Source of the DNA: UBA5232 sp035370405 | GTDB lineage: Bacteria; Patescibacteriota; Dojkabacteria; SC72 | DNA length: 55,012 nt | Assembly: GCA_035370405.1 (NCBI GenBank) | Contig: DAOOVT010000005.1 | Span: 1 to 55,012 of the forward strand | Direction: 5' to 3' | Shown: in pieces, positions 1 through 8,032 of the stretch | How positions within the stretch are numbered: the first letter of the stretch is position 1 | Layout of the letters: every line of letters starts with the position of its first letter | Translations under genes and position numbers: made by a program | Notes under the pieces: model-generated | Database searches by the model: none | Seen by the model: only the letters and a program-made list of their open reading frames with translations | Told to the model about the DNA's origin: nothing

Positions 1-524
1 TGAATCAACTTACAACACTAAGGCAAGGAGAAATAGAATTTGAAAATTCACTTAAAAAAGATATTCTTTTAGAAAAGAAAATATCAAAATCAACAGAAGA
101 AACCATAAAGTTTGCTCAATACTTTACTAAAAAATATATTAATCCAGAAATTCCATGTGTAATAGCTTTAAGTGGGGAACTAGGAGCTGGGAAAACTCAA
201 TTTGCAAAAGGAATGGCGAAGCAATTAAATGTAAAAGAGATTGTTAATTCACCAACATATACAATAATAAATGAATACGAATATGAATTTGGTGGTAAAA
301 AAAAGACATTAGCACATATGGATACTTGGAGATTAGAAGATGATGAATTTGAAAAATCAGGGCTAGTAGAACATATAAAGAATGAAGATATAGTGATAAT
401 AGAATGGGCAGATAAATTTTACCAAGAGATAGAAGCGTTGTGTGACAATATGAATGTGAAAATATATAAAGTGGTAATAAAGTACCTATCTTTGAATGAA
501 AGGAGTTTAGAAGTCCATGGGTGA
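1..524 (+). CDS. tsaE: TsaE, tRNA t6A37 biosynthesis ATPase (left end cut by window edge)
   Basis: TsaE is the P-loop ATPase that works with TsaD and TsaB to make N6-threonylcarbamoyladenosine at position 37 of ANN-decoding tRNAs in the cytoplasm. The frame is open to the left edge; bases 1-2 are TG, so the start may be an ATG whose A lies just outside. The Walker A motif SGELGAGKT is at about 171-197, upstream of the first internal ATG (213), so a start at 213 would lose the ATPase site and is wrong. NSPTYTIINEY (switch-like) and the WADKF region follow, in family order. It ends in TGA and overlaps tsaD by 8 nt, which implies translational coupling. Length fits the family (about 170 aa). Confidence 0.9.
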   Translation, partial: NQLTTLRQGEIEFENSLKKDILLEKKISKSTEETIKFAQYFTKKYINPEIPCVIALSGELGAGKTQFAKGMAKQLNVKEIVNSPTYTIINEYEYEFGGKKKTLAHMDTWRLEDDEFEKSGLVEHIKNEDIVIIEWADKFYQEIEALCDNMNVKIYKVVIKYLSLNERSLEVHG

Positions 525-1596
525 ATCTAGGGAGCCGATCATATTGGCATTTGATACAAGTTGTGATGATACATCTGTTGCTGTGTTAAAAGGGAGGAAG
601 ATATTGTCTTCAGTTGTTTCTTCTCAGGTTGAAATACATGCACAATGGGGTGGAGTAGTTCCTGATATTGCTAGAAGAGAGCATGAGAAGAATCTACCAT
701 ATGTGTATTCTGAAGCTCTAAGAAAATCCAAGATGAGGATAGAGGATATAGAATATATTGCATGTACATATGGTCCTGGTCTTGCTATAGATTTAGAAGT
801 AGGATTGGCTTTTGCAAAGGATTTAGCAATTAGATATTCAAAACCTTTTGTTCCTGTAAATCATATGGAAGGGCATCTTCTTTCTTCTTTGGTACTTGAT
901 TCTAAAGGTGCTAAAAATGTGAATTATGAAATATCTGACGTGTTTCCTGCAATAGGATTATTAGTATCTGGAAAGCATACTGAGTTGATATATGTAAGAG
1001 AGATTGGTGTGTATAAAAAATTAGGAGAGACATTAGATGATGCTGTTGGAGAAGCTTTTGACAAGGTTGGAAGGATGCTTAATTTTGGATATCCAGGAGG
1101 ACCTACAATTTGTGAATTTGCTAAAAAGGGGAAGAGGGGAAATATTGTATTTACTATCCCTATGAAGAATTCTGGAGATTTAAATTTTAGTTATTCGGGA
1201 TTAAAGACTTCTTGTTTGTACAGAGTTAGAGAATTAAGAGAAACTCATGAGAATGATAAGGAATGGGTTTATGATTTTTGTAGAGGTTTTTTAGATGCAG
1301 TAGTTGAGTCTTTGGAGGTTAAATTAGAGAAGGCGGTATGTGAATGTAGTGATGTGAAGAGTGTTTTGGTTGGGGGAGGGGTAATGAATAGTGAAGAGAT
1401 TGTTAGAAGGATTGGAAGATTAGTCAGGTCGTTTGGTTTGAAGTATTTGTACCCAGATGTTGACCTTAGAGGAGATAATGCTGGAATGATAGGGATTGCT
1501 GCATATTTTAATGTATTGAGAGGTAATTTCTTGAATGAAGCAGAAGATATAGAGAAGGTCGATAGAGAACCAAGATTGTCATTAGAGAGTGCTTAA
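517..1596 (+). CDS. tsaD: TsaD, tRNA N6-adenosine threonylcarbamoyltransferase
   Basis: This 359-aa protein is the catalytic subunit that transfers threonylcarbamoyl from threonylcarbamoyl-AMP to A37 of tRNA. The N-terminus has the ASKHA-type nucleotide-binding start LAFDTSCDDTSVAVL. The metal-binding H-x3-H is H116/H120 in VNHMEGHLLS. The GPGLA segment near residue 86, GEAFDKVGRML and the C-terminal GGGVMNSE and DNAGMIG motifs are all present, so the enzyme looks complete. It overlaps tsaE by 8 nt. The usual Bacillus-type partner tsaB is not in the window and may lie upstream. Confidence 0.95.
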   Translation: MGESREPIILAFDTSCDDTSVAVLKGRKILSSVVSSQVEIHAQWGGVVPDIARREHEKNLPYVYSEALRKSKMRIEDIEYIACTYGPGLAIDLEVGLAFAKDLAIRYSKPFVPVNHMEGHLLSSLVLDSKGAKNVNYEISDVFPAIGLLVSGKHTELIYVREIGVYKKLGETLDDAVGEAFDKVGRMLNFGYPGGPTICEFAKKGKRGNIVFTIPMKNSGDLNFSYSGLKTSCLYRVRELRETHENDKEWVYDFCRGFLDAVVESLEVKLEKAVCECSDVKSVLVGGGVMNSEEIVRRIGRLVRSFGLKYLYPDVDLRGDNAGMIGIAAYFNVLRGNFLNEAEDIEKVDREPRLSLESA

Positions 1597-1625
1597 TTGA
1601 GTTTTAGATGAGGGTTTGGTAGAAT
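1597..1625 (+). promoter_or_regulatory. Probable sigma70-type promoter of the tRNA-Leu/tRNA-Val pair
   Basis: TTGAGT (1597-1602) and TAGAAT (1620-1625) are separated by 17 nt, and the -10 box ends 10 nt before the tRNA-Leu. Both boxes are near consensus, and the position is right for a two-tRNA transcript. Confidence 0.55.
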
Positions 1626-1635
1626 GTTTTGTGAT

Positions 1636-1721
1636 GCCGAGATGGTGAAATTGGCATACACGCTACCTTGAGGTGGTAGTGGGAGCAAAATCCCGTGCAG
1701 GTTCGACTCCTGTTCTCGGCA
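1636..1721 (+). tRNA. tRNA-Leu (anticodon GAG)
   Basis: The acceptor GCCGAGA pairs with TCTCGGC (1714-1720). The anticodon stem CTACC/GGTAG encloses the loop TTGAGGT, giving GAG. A long variable arm (about TGGGAGCAAAATCCCG) identifies a class II tRNA, and the T-loop GTTCGACTC is normal. No CCA is encoded after discriminator A1721. Confidence 0.95.
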
Positions 1722-1733
1722 GGTTTGGAAGTG

Positions 1734-1811
1734 GGGCGGCTAGCTCAGCTGGTCTAGAGCATCTCGTTTACACCGAGAGGGTCACAGGTTCGAATCCTGT
1801 GCCGCCCACCA
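1734..1811 (+). tRNA. tRNA-Val (anticodon UAC), integration target
   Basis: The acceptor GGGCGGC (1734-1740) pairs with GCCGCCC (1801-1807). The stem TCTCG/CGAGA encloses TTTACAC, giving anticodon TAC. Discriminator A is followed by CCA (1809-1811), so the 3' end is encoded or was supplied by an inserted element. The last 30 nt overlap the serine recombinase gene on the other strand. Confidence 0.95.
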
Positions 1812-3590
1812 TCCATCTTTTTCTGCCTGTAACTTAGATTCAGGTGATAATGAGAAAAGCAAGTCTCCAAGCATCTCTGAAGGTATTTTCAATACTATTT
1901 TAAGTTTATATGGAATCATCTGTCCTTCCTTCTTAGGACCAGAAATACTGTCTGATTTTCTCTTAGGTCTAGAAAATACAATAATCTCATGGATCATCAT
2001 GTGGATTAGACCATATAAATAATCAACATTATTGTTATTAAGATAACCTTCCATTGCTTCCTCGTACTTCTCTTGGAATAGTTCAAATGCTTTAAAGTAT
2101 TCCTCTGTATTTGAGAATATTGATAATTCAGATTCTAGTATTTCCTTCTCCTTAAGATTCCTTCTATACTGAGCATCCAATTCCTCAAGCTCTTTGATCT
2201 TTCTTTCTCTAGTGTAGTCTCCATCTCTATACATAATCTCAACCCTTCTTTTTGCACTTTCTGTAGTATTCAATAATTGTTTTACAATTTTTAATCTATC
2301 TTTCTTAGCTCTTATATCAGCCTTCTTAGATTGAAGATTCTGTTGATATTTAAATACAACTCTTGGATTATTCAGTAATTCCCTTACAAACTCTATTACA
2401 TGCTTTTCTAAAGGTAGAGCAGGTAGAGGAATAGTTTTACAATCTATATTTCTCCTCTCTTTTTTATTACTGTTCTTTGAACTGCATTGATAGTAATATA
2501 CTTTCTCTCCTGTAGATTTGACCTTCTTAGGGAAGCCATTCCAGGCATATGGTTCCGTATGAATAGTAGGGTTGTAACAGTTTGCACACTTTAGAAGACC
2601 TTGCAGAAGATATAATCTACTTTCTTTTTGAACTCTCTTATATCTAGTAGTACTAGCTGAGAGATATAACTGTGCTTTCTTAAAGAGTTCCTTATCTATA
2701 AAGTCTTGGTCATGATAGTAGACTCCCCATTTCTCCTTTGGTACACTCTTTCCCTCTACTGTTTTATTGTAATACTGTGTACCAATATACAACTCATTTG
2801 TTAAGATATTTCTTACAGCACTTGGATCCCAAGCATATGGTCCTCCAGCACTTAACTTTCTTCCCTTTTGTTCCTCTTTATTATGTTTATATCTATATGC
2901 CTGTGGAGTCATTATCTTATGTTCTTTCAAATACCTTGCTATATCATTTACATTCCTTCCTTCTCTGACAAACATATTAAATATTAACTCAACAACTTTC
3001 CTTTCCTCTTCTTGAATTAGTATCTTTCTATCTTTACCCTTTATATATCCTAATGGTGGAGTGTTCATATATGTACCTTGTTCAGCAGAAGATTTCCTAC
3101 CACTTGAGGTTCTTTCTTTAATATTCTCCATCTCTAATTCTGCAATTACACCAATGATTCCTAGCATTGCTCTTCCAAATGGAGTAGAGGTATCTATACT
3201 TTCATTGGCTGAGAGAAATTCTATTTTCTCCTCACCTTTCTCAAACATATCCAATATTTCCAAAAGTATCTTCAATCTTCTTGCAAACCTATCTATCTTG
3301 TATACAGCAACAACATCAAAAGGTCTTTGGGTAGACCTAGATATATCTTCTAACAATCTCCTGAAAGCTGGTCTATCATTGGGTTCTGTTGTGCCACTAA
3401 CTCCCTCATCTATGTATACATACTGATCACCTGCAAATTCTAGATTGTTTCCCTTAGAGGCTATTAAGCCCATCAGAGAACTTCTTTGAAGGTCTACACC
3501 ATACATTTCTACCTGTTCTTCAGTAGAAACCCTTATATACAATGCTACCTTTTTCTTTACTTTTTCTTCTTCCATTAAATAAGGAGACAC
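1782..3590 (-). CDS. Large serine recombinase (integrase) ending inside tRNA-Val
   Basis: This 602-aa site-specific recombinase probably integrates or excises the island. The resolvase domain starts with ALYIRVSTEEQ (catalytic Ser22), and the conserved arginines lie in YKIDRFARRLK and DRPAFRRLL. A 'Recombinase' domain follows (GYIKGKDRKI ... VRNILTNELYIG), then a zinc-ribbon-like segment (LLKCANC ... QCSSKN ... DC), then a long coiled coil. The start is GTG at 3590 or, more likely, ATG at 3575. The last nine residues, WWAAQDSNL, are encoded antisense to the T-arm and CCA end of tRNA-Val, so the C-terminus depends on the insertion site. It lies 18 nt downstream of the 134-aa gene on the same strand. 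Confidence 0.93.
   Translation of the reverse strand: MSPYLMEEEKVKKKVALYIRVSTEEQVEMYGVDLQRSSLMGLIASKGNNLEFAGDQYVYIDEGVSGTTEPNDRPAFRRLLEDISRSTQRPFDVVAVYKIDRFARRLKILLEILDMFEKGEEKIEFLSANESIDTSTPFGRAMLGIIGVIAELEMENIKERTSSGRKSSAEQGTYMNTPPLGYIKGKDRKILIQEEERKVVELIFNMFVREGRNVNDIARYLKEHKIMTPQAYRYKHNKEEQKGRKLSAGGPYAWDPSAVRNILTNELYIGTQYYNKTVEGKSVPKEKWGVYYHDQDFIDKELFKKAQLYLSASTTRYKRVQKESRLYLLQGLLKCANCYNPTIHTEPYAWNGFPKKVKSTGEKVYYYQCSSKNSNKKERRNIDCKTIPLPALPLEKHVIEFVRELLNNPRVVFKYQQNLQSKKADIRAKKDRLKIVKQLLNTTESAKRRVEIMYRDGDYTRERKIKELEELDAQYRRNLKEKEILESELSIFSNTEEYFKAFELFQEKYEEAMEGYLNNNNVDYLYGLIHMMIHEIIVFSRPKRKSDSISGPKKEGQMIPYKLKIVLKIPSEMLGDLLFSLSPESKLQAEKDGWWAAQDSNL
1799..1812 (+). other. Probable recombination half-site at the tRNA-Val 3' end
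   Basis: These 14 bases, GTGCCGCCCACCAT, match the right half of the 32-bp island repeats (GTGTAGCCCACCAT at 12716 and 14337) in 12 of 14 positions, in the same orientation. I infer that this is the chromosomal half of the recombinase attachment site. Confidence 0.5.
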
Positions 3591-3603
3591 AACATGGAAC
3601 TTA
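3581..3603 (-). repeat. Partial, inverted copy of the island repeat upstream of the recombinase
   Basis: Read on the minus strand this begins TAAGTTCCATG, identical over 11 bases to the left half of the six 32-bp repeats further right, then TTGTGTCTCC, which weakly resembles the right half after a 7-nt deletion. It may be a diverged recombination site facing the other way; it is too degenerate to be sure. Confidence 0.4.
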
Positions 3604-3607
3604 AATA

Positions 3608-4012
3608 TTACTTCTTATCTCTTGCCTTGGTATATAACTCATGTAGAAGGTGGTCATTTTCTTGATCAATATCTGTTACAACAACTTCTAACTCTCTTTT
3701 TATCTTACTGTCTTCAATAACCCATTTCTTTGGAAGTTGTAGCGAAATGAACTGAGGTTTTGAGCCTTCATTTTGAACATAAGAATAGCCTTCAATGTCA
3801 GCATTAAAGATTCTTTCTTTTACTTTGTAATCATTAGGGGATTGAAGATACTCATATACACGCATTTCATTCTTATTTCTTAACAAGATCCAGCGTTCTT
3901 TATTATCATCATTTATAGGCAAAGCACACAGGTAACCAGCTTTGTTAAATTCATCTACGGTAGGGAGTTTGTCAACAACTAAGAAATATTCTTTCAATTG
4001 AGGTGTGGTCAT
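3608..4012 (-). CDS. Hypothetical 134-aa protein
   Basis: I do not recognise this family. The protein is soluble, charged and without a signal peptide, membrane segment or cysteine motif. Its N-terminal phrase LKEYFLVVDKLPTVDEFNKAGY is the most distinctive part. A TATAAT box on the minus strand (4018-4023) ends 5 nt before the ATG, so the mRNA is probably leaderless. It sits between the PIN-like nuclease gene (44 nt upstream) and the recombinase (18 nt downstream), so the three may be expressed together as island genes. A role as partner or immunity factor of the nuclease is possible but unsupported. Confidence 0.7.
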   Translation of the reverse strand: MTTPQLKEYFLVVDKLPTVDEFNKAGYLCALPINDDNKERWILLRNKNEMRVYEYLQSPNDYKVKERIFNADIEGYSYVQNEGSKPQFISLQLPKKWVIEDSKIKRELEVVVTDIDQENDHLLHELYTKARDKK

Positions 4013-4056
4013 ACTGAATTATATCAGAAACGATAGTAGTATTAATAAAACAAATC

Positions 4057-5355
4057 CTACCTCTTATTGTACATAGTAACAAAAGCATTTGCCCATTCCT
4101 CCCCATATACTTCCTTTACTTTTAAAATTAGCTCTCTTGGAGCTTCTGATTCTATTTTATCTAAATAATCCAAAAACTCTTTAAAATTGCTCTGAGAATA
4201 GAATTTGTTATAAATATCCAATCCCAGATGCTTTTCGCCTTGTTTTATAGTTTCTCTGAATGCATTGTCAATAAATAAAGCATCACAATAGGGGGTATAT
4301 GTTGCAATCATAGTTAGATCATTATGAGTACCTTGGTTTGGAGGTTGAGTTCTTCCTCCATTTGCAGTCTGATTTGCTAAGGCTGCATCCAGCATGGAAA
4401 ACAACTGTACATAAGGGATTTCCTTTACTTGTTCAGATTTAAAGAAATTTCCGAGCTTAATAAAGATTTCTTCCTCATTATCCAAACCACCTTTCCTAAG
4501 AATGTTACTTAGTTCTGCAACCAATATGGATTGTTGAGATGTCGTATAATTCATCAATTCTATTGCATCATCCGATAAAGCTAATCTGCAATAAGCTTCC
4601 CAATAAGCTTCTCCAAATGAATTAATTTCTCTTTGAAACCAAGTATCAAACTTCTTACCTTTTTCCTTCTTCCAATAGTTGAAAAGATGTGCAAGGCCCC
4701 AGGAAAGTATATCCCTATGCCTTGTTACATCCTTTACATAATCTCTGTTTTCATCCTTCTTAAGGTTAACAGAGACTCTAATTCTACTTTGCCATTCGTT
4801 TATATCGCCACGCACAATATCTCCAACAGTGATATCTTCAATGTCCTTATTTAACCATTTCATGAAAGCAATATATAACTGGAACCTTATCACAACATCG
4901 GAGCTATAGAAAGAAACACCGTTAGATAGGTGTTGATACATTTGTCTTAAATCCTTATAAACTGTTGTAACAACAGATTCTTCCTCATGAATAGGGGAAT
5001 AGGGACAAACAATCAACTGCAGTTTTACAAGCCGATCTAATTTCTCAAACAATAGCTTCCACTTTCCAAGATCACCTTTTGCAGATGATGATGAATTGAT
5101 CGCATTCATCATATTGCTAATTGCCATCTGGTCTAAATAGATGACCTTTTTCTCTAGACTTGGTAAATCATAGCTTTCTGAGTACATACAATTGTTACAC
5201 CTTCTAACATAACTATTCCGATTAATCATTAATACGCCAAACTGATTATCCTTTTTACATTTGGGACAACTAATGAATGGTTTTGATACAAAATCTTGAG
5301 GTCTTATTATTATTTTACTTTCAACCTTTTTATCTTTTAAATTCTTTTTATTCAT
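4057..5355 (-). CDS. Zinc-ribbon plus PIN-like nuclease protein, probable defence gene
   Basis: In this 432-aa protein a zinc ribbon (CPKC at 30-33, CNNC at 53-56) precedes a PIN-like domain that opens with KVIYLDQMAISNMM (D75 as first acidic residue) and closes with HNDLTMIATY, YCDALFIDN near residues 345-370. Aspartates at the ends of adjacent strands are the metal ligands of PIN-fold RNases. Proteins starting 'YLDQ-x-A/F-S' are frequent in bacterial defence and toxin loci, so RNA cleavage under stress or phage attack is a reasonable inference. TATAAT on the minus strand (5367-5372) lies 11 nt before the start. It is in the tRNA-Val island, upstream of a 134-aa unknown and the recombinase. 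Confidence 0.65.
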   Translation of the reverse strand: MNKKNLKDKKVESKIIIRPQDFVSKPFISCPKCKKDNQFGVLMINRNSYVRRCNNCMYSESYDLPSLEKKVIYLDQMAISNMMNAINSSSSAKGDLGKWKLLFEKLDRLVKLQLIVCPYSPIHEEESVVTTVYKDLRQMYQHLSNGVSFYSSDVVIRFQLYIAFMKWLNKDIEDITVGDIVRGDINEWQSRIRVSVNLKKDENRDYVKDVTRHRDILSWGLAHLFNYWKKEKGKKFDTWFQREINSFGEAYWEAYCRLALSDDAIELMNYTTSQQSILVAELSNILRKGGLDNEEEIFIKLGNFFKSEQVKEIPYVQLFSMLDAALANQTANGGRTQPPNQGTHNDLTMIATYTPYCDALFIDNAFRETIKQGEKHLGLDIYNKFYSQSNFKEFLDYLDKIESEAPRELILKVKEVYGEEWANAFVTMYNKR

Positions 5356-5445
5356 ACGATTTTCATATTATACAATGTTGTTATATAATAAATCACAATT
5401 GAATAGCCTAAACTTTGTTTGTTTTAAATAAAGCATGGCACCAAA

Positions 5446-5598
5446 ACCACACCAATGTAGGGACGGGTCTCTGTCTCGCTAACCATTGGTGTGGTCATAG
5501 GCCGAAAGGTTTATGGATAGATTCCGAAAGGGCTATCGGTGAGCGGGGGCCCATTTTTGCTTCTTAGCTCACAACATAATTTAAAAACCACACCAATG
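5446..5598 (+). promoter_or_regulatory. Candidate RNA switch: structured leader with alternative pairing over the start codon
   Basis: A 12-bp perfect helix joins ACCACACCAATG (5446-5457) to CATTGGTGTGGT (5484-5495). Two GAAA-capped hairpins follow (5496-5515 and 5517-5536), then a G-rich stretch (5537-5553). The first strand is repeated exactly at 5587-5598 (15 bp including upstream A residues, 5443-5457 and 5584-5598), and this second copy contains the ATG of the next gene (5596-5598). The middle strand can therefore pair with either copy and could hide or expose the start codon. I match it to no known riboswitch class. The alternative is a set of recombination repeats. Confidence 0.6.
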
Positions 5599-6909
5599 GC
5601 AACAATAAAAAGTTTTTTGAAGGCTTTCGGTACATATGTGTTGTTCTTCCTTCTGATATTTGGATTGAATTTTCTTGTTTTTAGCCCAACATTCGCTTTT
5701 GAACAAGTAGCAAACTTACTAGCTAGTGCGGGGGAAATTCTTATAATATCTTTAATAGCATCTCTCTTTTTTAAGAAAAATCCTAATTCATTATTCCCAC
5801 TAATTATAGGTATTTTAGGAAGTTCTCTCTTAGAGGCGCCCTCATTAATTGCAAATATTTCCTATTATAATATCCAAAGAGAATTGGCCGAATTAATAGA
5901 GAATCAGCCTCTCTCTATATTTGATCTTCCAAGCGGATATTTAATGCCAAGCTATTACTTAACTAATTATACTTTACTGGGAAATATCTATGAATGGATA
6001 TTCTCAAGTGAAATACCTGGAATACTTGTAAATGGTATTTTCTTTATTGGATATAAAGAAGCGACTATTAAGTGTTTAAAATGGTATAAGAGATTCTTTC
6101 ATATAGCTAAAAAATTTCTACCATTTCTGTTGTTCATTTTTTTTCAGATTTCTCTAATAAGAATCTTTGAAACAACATTTGATGAAGCTGCAGCTCTCAA
6201 TATCATTGGGATTTACTTAGTCTCTATTATTTATTTTGCTACAAGATTAAGAAAAAATGTTCTTCAAAAACAGGTTGTGAAATTAAAAGAAGATAAGTAT
6301 TTATACATTATCGCTCCCATTTCAGTTTTCCTGGTTTTAATAACAATTAGCTTGTTTATCATATTCCCCTCTTTCGTATTTATAGATACTTTTCACATTC
6401 TCTCCATAATTTTGCTTTGTATTTCAAGTTACTATTTGTTCAAAGAAACTTATAAAGGTACAAAAATAAGCATTGTAGCCGTAGTTCTCTGGTTTATTTC
6501 TTTCTCATTAAGTATTTATGAATTGGAAGGCACGATTATTGGGAGTGTAATCTTGGGACTTATATTCTCTATTCCTTTTATACTTTGGATGTTTAATTTG
6601 TTGAAGCTATATAAGCCCAATAAAAAAACTTCAACTCAGGAGCAAACTCTAAAAGAAAAAACTTTAAGAGAAATTTTTGAAGAAAAGGTGGAGGTAGCAT
6701 CAAAGAAAAAAGGGACGAATTGGATTTTAATTGCACTAATAACAACGATATTACTTAGCTTAATTGGTGGTGCCTTTTATTGGTTTGAGTATAGGCCTAC
6801 TCAAATAAAAAAGGATTGCTCATGGACTGAATATGAGACAGGGAAATGGAGGGAGGCAAGAGAATCGGAATATGAAAAATGTCTAAGAAGAAATGGTCTT
6901 CTTGAATAA
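5596..6909 (+). CDS. Polytopic membrane protein, unknown function
   Basis: The protein is 437 aa from ATG 5596. I prefer this start over 5539 because 5539-5595 lies in the structured leader and would put a polar tail before the first membrane segment. Many hydrophobic stretches (roughly nine or ten) run to a cytoplasmic helix rich in K/E (about residues 360-385), followed by a last membrane segment and a short tail with KKDCSWTEYE and EKCLRRNGLLE, whose two cysteines may form a disulfide outside. No transporter motif is recognised. It overlaps the next gene by 17 nt, so the two are probably cotranscribed and both controlled by the leader. Confidence 0.75.
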   Translation: MATIKSFLKAFGTYVLFFLLIFGLNFLVFSPTFAFEQVANLLASAGEILIISLIASLFFKKNPNSLFPLIIGILGSSLLEAPSLIANISYYNIQRELAELIENQPLSIFDLPSGYLMPSYYLTNYTLLGNIYEWIFSSEIPGILVNGIFFIGYKEATIKCLKWYKRFFHIAKKFLPFLLFIFFQISLIRIFETTFDEAAALNIIGIYLVSIIYFATRLRKNVLQKQVVKLKEDKYLYIIAPISVFLVLITISLFIIFPSFVFIDTFHILSIILLCISSYYLFKETYKGTKISIVAVVLWFISFSLSIYELEGTIIGSVILGLIFSIPFILWMFNLLKLYKPNKKTSTQEQTLKEKTLREIFEEKVEVASKKKGTNWILIALITTILLSLIGGAFYWFEYRPTQIKKDCSWTEYETGKWREARESEYEKCLRRNGLLE

Positions 6910-7309
6910 AACTTTTAGAAATATGCAAGATAAAAATGATTTGACAGGTCCACAAGGTTTAATAGGAGGAGTGATATTCACTGTTGTAGCATTATCAACA
7001 ATGGGTTTTATAAAAATTCCTCAGGACGAAATCTCTCAAGGTATTCAATATGCAAAAGAAAATGATGTGAGAGATATCGTAATATGCGAATATAAATTTG
7101 ATGATAATGATATTTCAGAAGAATCATGTCAGGAATATGTAAAATCAAAATACTATTTTAGCGAATACAAATGCGAAGATGACTGTAGTGGACACTATGC
7201 TGGCTATGAGTGGGCCGAAGAAAACAATATTAGCAGTGAAGATGATTGCGCTGGTAACTCTCAATCTTTCATGGAAGGATGTAAAGTTTTTGTAGAGAGT
7301 AATCTTTAG
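6893..7309 (+). CDS. Small membrane-anchored Cys-rich protein
   Basis: This 138-aa protein (or 128 aa from the ATG at 6923) has one hydrophobic anchor, GVIFTVVALSTMGFI, near residues 26-40. The rest is a very acidic domain with seven cysteines (CEYKFDD, ESCQEYV, KCEDDC, DDCAGN, EGCKVF), so it is probably extracellular and disulfide-bonded. It overlaps the preceding membrane protein gene by 17 nt, and both end in Cys-containing acidic segments, suggesting they act together at the cell surface. No family is recognised. Confidence 0.7.
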   Translation: MVFLNKTFRNMQDKNDLTGPQGLIGGVIFTVVALSTMGFIKIPQDEISQGIQYAKENDVRDIVICEYKFDDNDISEESCQEYVKSKYYFSEYKCEDDCSGHYAGYEWAEENNISSEDDCAGNSQSFMEGCKVFVESNL

Positions 7310-7327
7310 TAAGTTGTATAATTAAGA

Positions 7328-8032
7328 ATGTATAAAACAGACACACTAAAGCTACAGGGATGGTGGGAGATACCAATTGAATATCATCCAACTAATTCTG
7401 GTATTATCTTAATAAATATTCCAGGTGCAGGTGGAACAGTTTCAGGATATAAGAATAAATATGTAAATCTAGGTAACTACCTTCAAAGTAAAAACATAGC
7501 TTCCTTTGTAAGAATACCAAACGACAGACCATCAGAGTACGAGTTAACAGTTAGGACTGTCATCAACTACTGTTTAGAGAAAACAGGATATATATGTGAA
7601 GCATATCATCCAGAAATATGGCTCATGGGCTTTTCTGCGGGTGCAGGAGCTATTGTACTAACAGGTTGGGAGTATCCAGAGGTTAAGAAGATTTTAGCAA
7701 TTAATCCATTCTTAGAAGTGAGGGGAGTAAGAGATAGATTAAAGGAAAACCTTCCTAGATTTGAAGGTGAATTGTACTTAGTAAAGGGAAAGGATGATAC
7801 AGTGATAGCACCAGATACCATGGAATATATTTCTAGTTTAGCGAAATGCACATCTGTTCTTAAAACATTAGAAATTCCAGATTGTGATCATCAGCTAAAA
7901 GGAGAAGATAATTCTAAGATCCTTTCAAAACTTCCAGAACATTTCTTTTTAGGGGAATATAGAGAAAGAGAGTGTCCAAACAAAGAAGAAGGGTTTAATC
8001 TCCTTGATGAAGATCTTCCTTTAAGAGGGTAA
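7328..8032 (+). CDS. Alpha/beta-hydrolase family protein
   Basis: This is a 234-aa cytoplasmic hydrolase. The nucleophile elbow is GFSAGAG with Ser103, the likely acid is D156 or D157 in KGKDDTVIAP, and the histidine is H188 in IPDCDHQL, so the triad order is normal. NIPGAGGTVSG near residue 31 would form the oxyanion region. There is no signal peptide. The substrate is not apparent; dienelactone hydrolase or esterase-like enzymes share this layout. A TATAAT at 7317-7322 sits 5 nt before the ATG, so the transcript should be leaderless. Its 3' end overlaps the convergent HAD-like gene by 38 nt. Confidence 0.8.
   Translation: MYKTDTLKLQGWWEIPIEYHPTNSGIILINIPGAGGTVSGYKNKYVNLGNYLQSKNIASFVRIPNDRPSEYELTVRTVINYCLEKTGYICEAYHPEIWLMGFSAGAGAIVLTGWEYPEVKKILAINPFLEVRGVRDRLKENLPRFEGELYLVKGKDDTVIAPDTMEYISSLAKCTSVLKTLEIPDCDHQLKGEDNSKILSKLPEHFFLGEYRERECPNKEEGFNLLDEDLPLRG

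Noticed and set aside
2738..3426. Plus-strand ORFs opposite the recombinase
   Set aside because: They are shadows of the 602-aa gene, without recognisable protein features or start signals.
5431..5560. SRP RNA, RNase P RNA, tmRNA or 6S RNA
   Set aside because: The hallmark sequences of these RNAs (for example GGAAGG with AGCA of SRP, or GAGGAAAGTCC of RNase P) are absent.
5539..5595. Longer start of the membrane protein at 5539
   Set aside because: The stretch lies in the structured leader and adds a non-conserved polar tail; ATG 5596 sits at the end of the pairing segment and precedes a normal first helix.
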